This document shows positions 1 through 10,586 of a stretch of DNA of 64,000 nt, piece after piece. Within the stretch, counting starts at the first letter, position 1, and every line of letters starts with the position of its first letter. The DNA is from Siphonodentalium dalli (lineage: Eukaryota; Mollusca; Scaphopoda; Gadilida; Siphonodentaliidae): positions 117,004,754 to 117,068,753 of the forward strand of contig CP136061.1 in the NCBI GenBank assembly GCA_032622095.1, in the 5' to 3' direction. The translations under genes and the position numbers were made by a program. A model generated the notes under the pieces. That model had not been told where the DNA came from. It ran no database searches and saw only the letters and a program-made list of their open reading frames with translations.

Positions 1-19
1 TGACTGAAATCTGCAACAA

Positions 20-640
20 AAAATATTTGATCGATTTGGTCACCTCTCCTGACACGAACGAAAATACTTTGGCACCTTTAAATCACACCAGTAGACTCCT
101 CATATCATGGCGACGATTATATATAATATTTGGTGGAAATCGGCGACAAAATATATTCCAATTGATTTTGGTGCCCCTCTCCCTTCTAACTCATGGCAAC
201 TATTTGGCATGATTTGGTGGAGATCGGCGACAAAAAAAAATGATTGATTTTGTTGTCCTTGCCCCTTTCTGTCCTTTACCCCGACAGCGACACGTTAGAA
301 TTTTTGTCCCCCGAAATTAACTATAGAAATTATCTCCACCTACAGATTACATCCCAGAGATTTGAAACTTCAGAATATTGTTGCCCATATATTGAAGATG
401 TGCAACATGTATATAGATAACGGATTTTTTTTTTTTTGACGGAGTTATTTTATAATTTTCAGTATGAGGGTACCTTCGTGGTGTAATCAACTCCTCCTAC
501 AGTTTTGATCGTAGATATTTGAAACTTCAGAGTATGGTTACCCACATATTGGAGATGTGCAGCATGTATATAGATGACGGAAAAAATATTTTTTACGGAG
601 TTATTAACCCATTTGGACTTAAAATTTTCAACTTTTTTTA
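20..640. repeat. Two tandemly duplicated repeat blocks
   Basis: A unit containing TTTGGTGGARATCGGCGACA recurs around 130-235. A second unit of about 165 bp, with GATATTTGAAACTTCAGA and ATGTGCARCATGTATATAGA, occurs at about 360-440 and again at 525-600. No convincing coding frame is present; the 61-codon open frame at 27-212 runs through the repeat and resembles nothing I know. These look like dispersed non-coding repeats in an upstream intron or intergenic region. Confidence 0.6.
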
Positions 641-1039
641 ATTTCTTTAACTTGCCACTTTGTCGGGGGGGGGGGGCACTGTGGTCGGCTGACCTTTTAT
701 TTATCTTGGACCATCATCTACCTCGTTAAAGAATACTCCCATTATACCCATTTGGTGGCATCTGTGTGGCCCCTGTTGATTGCTATAGAAAACAGACGTA
801 CTTTCGCAAATATATATAGAAGAACACCTACGGGTTTTGGTTGAACACCCGGATTATCTCATTCGTGGCTACAGAAGAATTTCCAAGAGCGGCTTCCAAA
901 AACCGTAGGTATTCTCGAAATATCTGGGAAATGTAGTGCAAAACATAATATCATTGTCAAAGGAATTTGACCTGTACAAATAATCAAGCGCACAGACAAT
1001 AACTGTTTTCACTCAGATACGTGTTCCACTTATTTACAG

Positions 1040-1275
1040 AAACATTCTGGGGTGATGGTAGAGACGCAGGAGACACCGATCTGGGATGGAGATTACAGAA
1101 CGGAGCTGGAAGCTGGATGACATGGTTCGATTGGGCGAGTGGGGACCCAGACTACGCAAAGGAAGACTGCATTAGGATAGTGTACTCCAGCGGTAGATAC
1201 AAGTTCAAGGACATGGAATGTTATGACTTTCATTCCACCTATCACTTCAAATTCCTTTGTCAAATCGACATCTAA
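1040..1275 (+). CDS. Last exon of an upstream PAN/C-type lectin paralogue (partial gene)
   Basis: The exon begins after the acceptor TTTACAG (AG at 1038-1039) and ends with TAA at 1273-1275. It encodes the second half of a CTLD, with FWGDGRD, GWRLQNGAGSW, a DPD triplet in the sugar-binding loop position, and three cysteines (EDC, MEC, LCQIDI) that fit the long disulphide-loop pattern. It matches exon 3 of the main gene at 40871-41100 in reading phase, length and most residues, including the final LCQIDI. The earlier exons must lie left of the window. DPD where mannose binders have EPN and galactose binders QPD leaves sugar preference open. That it is an exon is nearly certain; whether the whole gene works cannot be judged here. 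Confidence 0.85.
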
Positions 1276-2110
1276 TATCCATTAACTATAACTCTTCTCA
1301 TGGACAAATTACAATTGCTATAACCGGCATATGGATTTTTCAGAAGTTGCACTGATGCTTACTATTATTGTTGTTAATATTTAATAATTCCATTGGCAAT
1401 CGGCTTTTCTTGGATACATTACTATTGGATATCGGATGTGGCACAATCATTTTTTTGCAAACCATAAACGCTAAAAAGTGCAGACAGAGAACAATCTTGC
1501 ATCTACCAGGTGGGTGTGGGGAGGGGGGTCTCGAAAAAATAACAATTCCAATGCAATGCAATTGTTTTTTCAAAATCCATGTTAAAAGACAAATTATTAC
1601 TGTTGAAATAATTTTAATGTTCGGACTAATAAAGTGGTTCCAAAATAGAGCATTAATCAAGAGAAGGGGGGCTACTATTTAAAATATCTACTCAATAATT
1701 GTGTCTTTAGTAACACATTATCATGGGATGGGTCCCACTTCTTACGGCAAAAAATGCACTGAAAGAAGGTAATTTCATCAGTTCTCACAGGTTTTCATTG
1801 TTGTTTACCTTCCATTACCCACGTGATGCCAATGTCAACTCAATTAATTCTTCTGGTGTTTTAAATTGTATGAATATTGAAAGATATATTTCTTGTATTG
1901 TTGTATTATGTCCAACCTTGGGGAGATGGGACCTTGTATTTATGTGACGTACTTGTACCAATACAGTGACAAGCTGAGGAATGGAACATGACATGCTAAT
2001 TATTATCAAACACGTATTTGATTTCGGGATTACGGCTTCTGTTTCAGTGGATTCAAAGTAACGCCCATCCCCATGCGAACATGCACTGCAATATTCTTAG
2101 TTTAAACATA
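1276..2110 (+). other. 3' flank of the upstream lectin paralogue, duplicated at 41101-41960
   Basis: Sequence after the stop codon can be followed alongside the sequence after the main gene's stop. Shared stretches include CCGGCATATGGATTTTTCAG, a later GTTCTCACATGTTTT/GTTCTCACAGGTTTT pair, and TTCTTCTGRTGTTTTAAATG. This shows that the duplication covered the 3' UTR and beyond. An AATAAA lies at 1628-1633. Open frames on both strands here (1340-1682) are not protein-like. Confidence 0.7.
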
Positions 2111-2329
2111 TTTTATTAGCAAAAATAGCTAATTGGATTGGGGAACAAGTTATTGCTAACTTATTGACGCCCATTTCCAACAAACAATTGGCAATTAACA
2201 ATAAGAGTTAGGCTTCCTGACTGAAATGCATATCACACAACGGTATACAAAGAATACACTTGTGTGCTTAAAAGATGAAGATGTGGGGGTACGCGGTAAG
2301 ATGTCAATGTATTAACTGCGCCATAATGG

Positions 2330-3105
2330 GCGGAGGGGGGGGGGGGGGGGGGGGGGTTGAACTGTCGATCGATGATGTGATATTTCCCCCCAATTTGTGT
2401 ATTATTATTTGCTAGGTTTGGTATTCTATTAATCATTAAATCGGTGTGGCAGTATGCAAATTTAGATATACGATCTAGGAGCTTTAATCTTTCATAAATA
2501 AAGTAAGGATATTCGAAGAAAAGGTGATATGCTGTTTCCTCGAGTACACCACGGCTATGTCGGCAAATCGGCAGTATGATTACCATGTTTATCAAAATTA
2601 AGATTACTAAACTTTTTTCGCAGTTTAGCGTGTAGTATGTCCCTATCTCGGCTTTCAAAGAGGTAGTAGGGAGGCGGTTTCGGTACAACACACATCGTGA
2701 CTAGTTTTTGCTCTATAGTCTCTGTGTTTTTCTTCTTCTCATTGCCTTTATTTTCACTCGTCGTGGGGTCATCTAGAATATTATTTCACTGGATTGAAGG
2801 AAAGAACGATTTATTATAATATTCAGCCTAATTGAGGTAATAGATCAGTCAAATATTTCGGAGCAATTCCAGCTTGGATTCGGTTGAACATTTTAAATTT
2901 ATGGAATTTTCTTCGATCTTACAGTGATTGCCAAACCAGTTCTGTAAATAATTTATGTATGGTACACGAGCGAGTTACGTCGGATACAATTCGAGCAGCA
3001 TCCATGTGTAAATTATCTAGCGTATTTAGAAGGTAATCGGGAGTACAGTCCCAGATACTATCTCCATATTCCATAAGAGGAAGTATGTAAGGTGTGTACA
3101 TTAGA
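2330..3105 (-). pseudogene. CR1-like non-LTR retrotransposon, 3' fragment of the reverse transcriptase ORF
   Basis: Read on the - strand, the right part encodes YILPLMEYGDSIWD followed by AARIVSDVTR, the thumb-region motif usual after the RT domain of CR1/L2-type elements. Further on comes a Cys/His segment, CRHSRGVLEETAYHLFFEYP, matching the C-terminal CxxxxE-TAxHxFFxCP signature of the same elements, with the second cysteine changed to Y. Stops and frameshifts lie between them. The element is 5'-truncated and dead. A run of 22 G (2335-2356) lies just beyond the coding end. Confidence 0.75.
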
Positions 3106-3419
3106 CTTGAGAATTAATATTTAATAACTAATGGTGCCTATCGATAAGGTGTCGCAGCAAATAACTAACTAATTAGGAGGCAATTATGTAACCTAACTCA
3201 AATCGGGCATCGTATATATAAAGTATCAAAACAAATGATTTTAATTCAAGTTGAATATTTGTCGATAAAACATGCATTATTATTGAATGAGAGCATGCAA
3301 CCATGGCATCATTAAATACTTATGAACGAATGTCAATTAAAGACGCGTTAATTACCATGTTCAGTTTGTGATTTGAGTAACCTCAGTTATAGCGTATCTT
3401 GAGATTTGATGCATAAGGA

Positions 3420-3960
3420 GTAATGCCAAAAATTAAAACATTAACCATGTGCCGAAAGGTCTTCAATGAAGTTCCGAAACGTTCAAGTGCATTGGCCGAA
3501 ACAACCAAGTGCCGAAAACTCAGGTACCGAAACGTCATGAAAACCAGGGGCCGATACTCCCTGCACCCGAATGCGCTATGCATGTACGCAAATCACAGAC
3601 AATAACACCCGCCGACCGTACCAAATACAAAATTCTGGCAAACACTGGCGGACTTGACCTGTATTTTGAGCTGATAAACTCCAATACCAAATTTGGTTTC
3701 GATCCGATAACACGTAAAAAAGTTATTATCCGGAAACTTTCCGAATGGACGGACGGACATATTATAAGTCGAAAATGGGCCATAACTCCGGCAAAAATGG
3801 CCGGACCGAACCCATATTCGAACTGAACCTGTGTTTTGGCTGATAATATCACATACCAAATTTGGTTCCGATCCGATAGCCCAAAATAAATTTCATCCGG
3901 AAAAATTCCGCACGGACGAACACCGGCTACATTTTAATAGTACCCCCCCCCCCACAACAA
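3420..3960. repeat. Dispersed repeat with an internal duplication, ending in a poly-C tract
   Basis: The phrase ATACCAAATTTGGTTYCGAT followed by CCGATA occurs at about 3690 and again at about 3857, each preceded by a GACCTGTATTTTGAGCTGAT-like stretch, so a unit of about 165 bp is duplicated. The AGTGCCGAAA/GTACCGAAACGT words at 3440-3540 form a second short-period repeat. A C-run starts near 3944 and a GGGTGGGGGG stretch follows. The overlapping open frames on both strands are by-products of the repeat. Confidence 0.5.
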
Positions 3961-4154
3961 AAATCGGGTGGGGGGACAAAAAGCCATTTGCATGACATGG
4001 AACAGAATAAGCTATCGGTGTTATATAGTCTATTACTGATACAGTAGAAATATTGTGCGTTTGTTTCACTTATGGGCGAAAACTTGGGAAAAGCTGGAAA
4101 ATTGCTGTGACCATGGAATGTATTTTGCAGAGCATATGAAGCCGGCACATATAT

Positions 4155-4240
4155 ATTAATATTTCGTGTATTCGTCAACCTATCTTATACCGCCTTCCAA
4201 ATTACGTAGACAACATTTGGAAGCTCGAATGATCCATGTC
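4155..4240. repeat. Block of about 85 bp, inverted copy at 23960-24045
   Basis: The block contains CAACCTATCTTATACC and CCTTCCAAATTACGTAGAC; its reverse complement is recognisable at 23960-24045. Both copies also contain an internal mirrored CTTCCAAA...TTTGGAAG. The copies lie about 100 bp and 500 bp upstream of the two duplicated lectin upstream blocks, but in opposite orientation. Confidence 0.65.
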
Positions 4241-4339
4241 CGTTCAAGACGCTTTAGGCGAACATTAATGGGGAGGAGGAAGGTGACTATTTTGTTATAT
4301 ATTATAGTTGTGTGGTAAATAGAGATGCAAACATCGAAA

Positions 4340-4570
4340 GAGAAAAGTTCATACGAAGGCGTCGTATTTGAAATCGATGGCTAGAAGGCGGTGTTTGTCT
4401 TGTGTCTACGCCCATCGATAATTTATTCCGTGCCATAACGTGGTTTACCTGTTGGCGCTTGTTCGTATTATGTCAGATCAGATGTCAAACTCGACATGGT
4501 CTCTGCACGGTTGCACGCTTTTGAATTTGCTGAGCTTGATTTGCAGTTCCGATTCGGTATGTTAATATGA
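4340..4570 (+). promoter_or_regulatory. Orphan copy of the lectin upstream region
   Basis: This block closely follows 24548-24770, just upstream of the PAN/lectin start codon. Shared phrases include GTCGTATTTGAAATC, CCGTGCCATAACG, TATGTCAGATCAG and GGTTGCACGCTTTTGAATTT, in the same order and spacing. No PAN exon follows here; the two sequences diverge after about 4570. It is probably the remains of a duplicated gene start, or a conserved 5' UTR/promoter left after exon loss. The regulatory role is inferred only from position and conservation. Confidence 0.6.
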
Positions 4571-6300
4571 TCAAACCCGTGTACGTGGTATCACCAAGCC
4601 GGAAGTAAAAATAGTTCCTCTCCATGTTCACTGAATATTACACAACAAGTTTCTGAAATGGGACACATTGTATTGAATATGTTGAAGATCAAATTCAGAA
4701 TATAGTCAGTAATAATAATGTGGCATACGTCGCTGTGGTCCTGTTGCCCCCAAAGTTTGACCACTGTACTATAAAATCAACCTGCCCAACGGAGAGCTCA
4801 CACTCTAATTAACATTTAGTTAATTTTATCAACATGTTTTTAGTAGATTTTAACCATTATCCTGTTGAATTTTAGTCAATTTCCCGCAATAGACCTGGAA
4901 AAAAAAAATTTAGTCATTTCAGATTACGTGTTGTTATAACTAAATAAAATTAGTTAAATTTTAGACCAAACAATTGGCAACACTAGCACGTGGCAGTTTT
5001 CAACCAATGAGAATATTGTCTTTCTTGACGGTGTTCGGACAATTTTTTCAGAAATGTTGCTAATGTAAAATGTTTTAACCGAACTAAGTTATGTTTAATA
5101 TTGTACGTTTATAATTCAAACATTCCTGAATGTTTCGCGTCCTCATGTGCCCACGTCACCACCTTCTACGCAACTGCATTCAGCTCCTTCCAAAGTGGCT
5201 AAACTGTAAACACTGTCGGATTGTCGGAATTCTGTTTGTTCTCCATTTGACCAGACTGAGTGGTCATAAAGTTTCAGATTGGCTTGACATAGTGCCGTAC
5301 GCGTGGTGGACATGGAATACGGCCTGTGTTTAAGTCATGATTGATTTGACAGTGACACTGACGATGAGTGACTTGACAGTTGAAGTTGAGTCGATACAAC
5401 AATTTCAAGGTGGCAAATGAATCGAATAGATGACCCAAATTACTCATTTCAATTGAATATACGTTGCATTTCCATTGTTTGAGTGCCCAGCGAGAATGAC
5501 TAGCCAGCTGATTTCCGAAGCCGCAAAATTGTGCGAATCGAGTTTACCCATTGTCGATTAATGACGTTGGTCATTGTTGCAAGCAGCAACGAAACGTTAC
5601 TGTTGGTGTTACGTCGATCATATTCCTGCTAATGCCAACGATCAGAACAAGAAACATACACAGCCATGATGAAACCGTTCACGCTTCCGCTGTGAATAGT
5701 ACGCTAGAAAATGAACTGAAAAGATGTGCCAAATTACTCTGACATTTCAATGGAATGGACGTTGCATGCATTTGGCGAAATCATCATTTCGCGACATGAG
5801 AACCATTCAGTCTTGAGTGCACTTTTTTATGAGTTTGAGTAAATCGATATACATTGTATTAAGTTTGAACTGTTCCTACGATCACACTGGTTGGTCCATT
5901 GTGGACATTATGAGATGACTGGTCATATACATGTATATGTCTTAGCTTGCATTTTAAATTAACAAATAACTTTATTTGCATCCAATTTTGTAAGAAAGGC
6001 ACTCCCGAATTACGATATTTTCAATTAGAACACAACAAAATATGTCGATTTGTATACATTTAGAACAACATACCTCTCAGTTCGATCTTGTTCTGTTTCA
6101 ATATTGGATATGTCTGAATCTGTGTACTTTATGAGACTCGGGCTATATGTAAAAACAATTCAAAACATCCAGTCGCATGATATATATGTATGAGCAAGCG
6201 ATTTTATTCGATGAACGAAGAAATACACGCCTTTAATTGGAACCGAACGCTTGACAACCTCGCTACCGAAGAAATCCACGCGTTCTGAAAAATTGTCACA
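4571..6300. other. No gene recognised
   Basis: I see no exon with family resemblance here. The open frames at 5130-5333 and 5551-5742 are short, have ordinary random composition and no recognisable motif. The sequence is AT-rich and not obviously repeated elsewhere in the window. Confidence 0.5.
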
Positions 6301-6329
6301 GTCTAAGTAAACCCATATCTTTAATATAC

Positions 6330-7650
6330 AATCGCTTTCTCAATGAAGCTTATTTTCCAGTAGAATGGAAAATTGCGAACGCATAAGTGCCAATTCATAA
6401 AAAGGAGACAGACGCAATCCGGAGAACTACCTACCAATATCCTTATTGCGCGTTCTCGGTAAAATCTTCGAATATGTATAACCAAACACCTTATGTCTTA
6501 TCTCCAAATCGAATAATATTCTAACAAAAAGTCAATCCGGATTCGTTCCAGCAAAAGAATGGCAAAGAATGCGATACTCGCCAGTTATTTTTTTATATAA
6601 GTAGCAATCTCGATAAAGAGTCGTACGACGGTTTACGTTATGAGCTCAACCTGATAGGCATCGGTGATAATCCTTTAATGTGGTTTAGATCATACCTGCA
6701 AGGTAGAAAACAGCGAGTCGTAATGGCATCAGACGCTTCGAACTGGGGAACAATCACAGCCTTAGTGCCCCAGGGTTCTGCATTAGGTACTATTTTATTT
6801 CTAGTTTTCATCAATGACATTGTTAATTACATGGTATGCAACATCCGCCTCTTTGCTGACGATAGTTCCATATCCCTCTCTATCGAAGACCCAATTGAAG
6901 ATCCCCTTAGATTACAACAGGATATCAGGCGCCTGGATTTATGGCCAGACAAGTGGCTGGTCCAATTAAATGTTACAAAAACCGAAGCAATGGCGTGTTC
7001 GCGCAAGCGCCAGTTAATCGACCTACCCACAATCTATATATGAACAATCAGCACATCAAGGAAGTGGAGACACGTAAGTCTTAAGTCGTCCCAAGTAAAG
7101 ACGGAAAATGGAAACCACATATCCAGAAAATAAGCTCCGCATGGAAACGGATTGCGCTCATGAGTCAACATCGTTACTCACTCGGCAGAACGTCCCTTGA
7201 AACATGTTATCTCACTATGGTTAGATATGTACTAGAATACCTATGAATTGTCTGGGACAGTTGCACTTAGCGAGAATGTGACAAAATAGAAAAAGACCAA
7301 TAGCGAGAATGTGACAAAATAGAAAAAGACCAATACGAAGCAGCGCGCATTGTGGCTGGTGCAACACGATCTGATAGTAACAGGTCCCTTCTTGTAGAAA
7401 CCTGATGCGAAACCCTTCAAGTTCGACGAAAAAACTCAAAACCCCGTCTGTTTTATAACATTACGAATGGTCTATCACCTGCTTACTTGCGAAATCTTAT
7501 ACCCCAACATATATCGAAATAACAGATATTAACACACGACAGGCCAGCGCCCTCAGAGCCCCCAACTTTGACTCAGTCGGTTTTAAGAAATCATTCGACG
7601 ACGGATCTCTTGAATGCTTTGGACTTCGATGAAATACGCTACGAATAGCT
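6330..7650 (+). pseudogene. CR1-like non-LTR retrotransposon, degenerate reverse transcriptase
   Basis: The clear part (6678-7043) reads MWFRSYLQGRKQRV, then a VPQGSALGTILFLVFIND block and the RT active-site motif LFADDSSI, followed by the LQQDI-LDLW-DKWL-LNV-KTE pattern of CR1-type RTs. Upstream, in broken frames, NYLPISLL and LGKIFE precede the RT core. Downstream, VRYVLEY and LFYNITNGLSPAYLRNL match the thumb and C-terminal region. Several stops and shifts inactivate it. A 36-bp unit containing GCGAGAATGTGACAAAATAG is tandemly doubled at about 7268-7336. It differs from the copies at 2.3 kb and 14.7 kb, so it is a separate insertion. Confidence 0.8.
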
Positions 7651-7803
7651 ATCATCATTTACAACGTCACTAAACCCTAACAAAGTCAGCCAGTATTACT
7701 ATGAAGCTTTCAGCCGAGAAACTCAGATAGTACATACCCAATTGAGACTGAACTGTAGTAACCAGAAATAGAAATATACCATAATTAAATAATCACTGCT
7801 TAA

Positions 7804-8297
7804 AGGCACGTGCGGCCTTAGTTGTCGAAAATATTCATATTTGTTCTAATCACCGTAAACAGAAAAACATTAAAACGCATACAGTTTCGTTTATATATAC
7901 CATGACCATCACGTAAACAGCATGTTATCAAAAAGACCTACTATATTATACCTAAGCAAGAGCCTGATTGTGTTACAGAAGACAGCACAATGCTACTGGC
8001 TAACCACATACAAATGGCATAAACGCTCTTTATTAGTTCCATATCAGGAATTCACCAACAAAGAACGCTCTTTATGTTTACCATCATAATATAAACAAAC
8101 ACCAGAAAAGTAACTTTTTATGCTTTTGTTTACATAACAATGGTCAAACATTTGACAATAACATACTGTTTATGCGATATTTCTTATTTGTATACGGACA
8201 AAGTCTGTCTACATTTTGATGTTCTTTCTGTTTGTGGCGGGTTTTGACGGGTGGAAATATTTTCACAGGATACCCACCGCCAAGGCCAACCGTACCT
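7804..8297 (+). mobile_element. TTAA-flanked element of about 0.5 kb, copy A
   Basis: It is bounded by TTAA at 7800-7803 and 8298-8301, with inverted ends AGGCACGTGCGGCC and GGCCAACCGTACCT. Internal phrases (AAATATTCATATTTGTTC, AACGCTCTTTAT pairs, a GTTTACATAACAA segment and a TTTTGACGG-type right end) are shared with copies at 26076, 32534 and 43608. It encodes no protein. The TTAA target and GC-rich ends suggest movement by a piggyBac- or Kolobok-type transposase; which one is not settled. Confidence 0.8.
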
Positions 8298-8399
8298 TTA
8301 ACGCAGACATCTCTGATCACATAATCCAAAAAATGGACGATTAAGAAAGAAAACACTAAAAATCGCACCACTGGTGTGAAATATTAACAACCTATATAT

Positions 8400-8984
8400 A
8401 CCCTGGGCTGCCTGTAGACCCCCCCCCTTATGCGGATTTTTGGTGGCTATATTTTTCGTATAGAATGATGTCTGCCCTAAAATTTCGGTTGTTTGCCACT
8501 TGACAAGTGTCGCATTAATGACGTAATCCAAGATGGCGCCGAAGGGGGTCACCCAATTTCGCGTTATTGCACTATCTCCAGTTATATGCCGATTGCAGAA
8601 CAAATTGTTAACATATGGTGCTGTAATTAATTGTATCATGTTGACTATACATATGCGCATTGCATAAGATCAATTGTGTTAGCCAAGGCCCAAGATGGCC
8701 GCCAAAATATCCAAAATTGGTCGCCAAAATTGAAAAACAACGCAGATTTTTCTTTAAATCTGCAATTTTTGGTCTGTCTGTAGACCCCCTCCCCCATATG
8801 CGGAGTGTTGGTGGCTATATGTTTCTTATAGAATGATGTCTGCCCTACAAAATTTCGGTTGTTTGCCACGTGACAAGTTTCGCATTCATGACGTAATCCA
8901 AGATGGCGCCCAGGGGGTCACCCAATTTCGCGTTATTGCCCTATCTATAGATATATTCCGATTTCATTGTCATAACTTTAGAAA
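8400..8984. repeat. Tandem duplication with period of about 366 bp
   Basis: The segment from a C-run through GGTGGCTATAT, GAATGATGTCTGCCCTA, AATTTCGGTTGTTTGCCAC and CCAAGATGGCGCC to TCGCGTTATTGC occurs at about 8418-8575 and again at about 8784-8942. It directly precedes the Helitron pair. No coding capacity is seen. Confidence 0.75.
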
Positions 8985-9515
8985 TCTCATATATATTTTG
9001 AAGACCTCTGTCTGTATGTTTGTCTGTCTGTATGTTTGTCTGTATGTTTGTCATTAATACAAATCTACAATTCTCGACCGATCGGGACGAAACTTGGTTC
9101 GTTTGTGTAGTTTGACCAGGCGGTGGACGTTGTCGTATTGGTGAGCCCGTGCGACGCCCGCTTCGCGCATGCGCAGACGAGATCTCGGAAACGGGTGGAG
9201 CTATCGACTTGAAATTTGCTATGTGAATGTATCTTGCCCCGGATACGAATTTTATCGGGTCCCGAGCCCGTGCGACGCCAGCTTCGCGCATGCGCAGACC
9301 AGATCTCGGAAACGGGTGGAGCTATCGACTTGAAATTTGGTATGTGAATGTATATTGCCCCGGACACGAATTTTATCGGGTCGCCGAGCCCGTGCGACGT
9401 CAGCTTCGCGCATGCGCAGACGCGATCTCGGAAACGGGTGGAGCTATCGACTTGAAATTTGGTTTTTGAATAGCCCGGACAACGTAGCACGGACAACGTC
9501 GGGCTCATCGGCTAG
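8985..9515 (+). mobile_element. Non-autonomous Helitron-like element, copy 1 of a head-to-tail pair
   Basis: The 5' end is TCTCATATATATTTTGAAGA preceded by A (8984). The 3' end is CTAG (9512-9515) followed by T, preceded by a hairpin-forming CGTCGGGCT with its partner AGCCCG. TC...CTAG inserted between A and T, with a subterminal hairpin and no inverted ends, is the Helitron signature. Inside, a unit of about 125 bp (GCGCATGCGCAGAC, ATCTCGGAAACGGGTGGAGC, TATCGACTTGAAATTTG) is repeated three times. No Rep/helicase ORF is present, so it is non-autonomous. Confidence 0.75.
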
Positions 9516-10064
9516 TCTCATATATATTTTGAAGACCTCTGTTTGTATGTTTGTATGTTTGTATGTATGTTTGTCATTGATACAAATCTACGATTCTCGA
9601 CCGATCAGGACGAAACTTGGTAAGTGTGTGTAGTTTGACCAGGCGGTGGACGTTGTCGTATTGGCGAGCCCGTGCGGCGCCGGCTTCGCGCATGCGCAGG
9701 CGAGATCTCAGAAACGGAAGGAGCTATCGACTTGAAATTTGCTATGTGAATGTATCTTGCCCCGGATACGAATTTTATCTGGTCGCAGAGTCCGTTCGAC
9801 GCCAGCTTCGCGCATGCGCAGACGAGATCTCGGAAACGGGTGGAGCTATCGACTTGAAATTTGCTATGTGAATGTATCTTGCCCCGGATACGAATTGTAT
9901 CGGGTCGCCGAGCCCGTGCGACGCCAGCTTCGCGCATGCGCAGACCAGATCTCGGAAACGGGTAGAGCTATCGACTTGAAATTTGGTTTTTGAATAGCCC
10001 GGACAACGTCGGGCTCATCGATTTGGTATTGAATAGCCCGGACAACGTCGGGCTCATCGGCTAG
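9516..10064 (+). mobile_element. Non-autonomous Helitron-like element, copy 2
   Basis: It starts with the same TCTCATATATATTTTGAAGA directly after the CTAG of copy 1 and ends with CTAG at 10061-10064 followed by T. The terminal hairpin region AGCCCGGACAACGTCGGGCT is present twice (about 9994-10014 and 10035-10053). The same internal unit of about 125 bp occurs three times with small changes. Open frames through these units on both strands, rich in Arg/Ala, are repeat artefacts. Confidence 0.75.
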
Positions 10065-10586
10065 TAAGGATATATTTATGTTAGGAATGACCTGAATGGA
10101 CAATGCGAGTATCATTATTAATCCAATGTATTATTGTTATGTATATAATAAAGATAGTTTGTGATTATACGAATTGTTTATCGATTTAGTAAAGAGCCTT
10201 TCGTGAATAATTGGGTAATACTTATGTGTAAATATCGGTGTTCGTCCATAGTGTGTAAATATAGCACGTTGTAACTCTCAATATAAACGCTCTATATTAG
10301 TTGTGATATATCACATAGCTTGTCAATGTGTACTGTGTTAGATAATACACTATACCGGAACGCTCTTTATTATTTCAGTGATATAATGAAACGATATATT
10401 ATATCACCGTGTTCCTGTTATATTCAATTGTTTGAGATCATCCTCTTGTCGAAACCAAGCGGTGTTAACATAAGCAAGAAGTTATCGTAATGAGCATTAA
10501 GTCTAGGTGTATGCAGGTGACATACCCCCACATGTGTATAGAGAGTACACTATTGTCATTTTGATATTTAACAACCCATCAAAGAG
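10065..10586. other. Unassigned sequence upstream of the first family copy
   Basis: AT-rich and without a recognisable exon. Two AACGCTCT words (about 10284 and 10360) with nearby GTGATATA palindromes recall the paired motif found in the TTAA elements and in the Helitron at 35 kb. It could hold the promoter of the family gene that starts at 10587, but I see no core promoter motif that decides this. Confidence 0.4.

Noticed and set aside
9065-10115. Overlapping Arg/Ala-rich open frames on both strands
   Set aside because: They follow the 125-bp repeats of the two Helitrons, and none continues into unique sequence.
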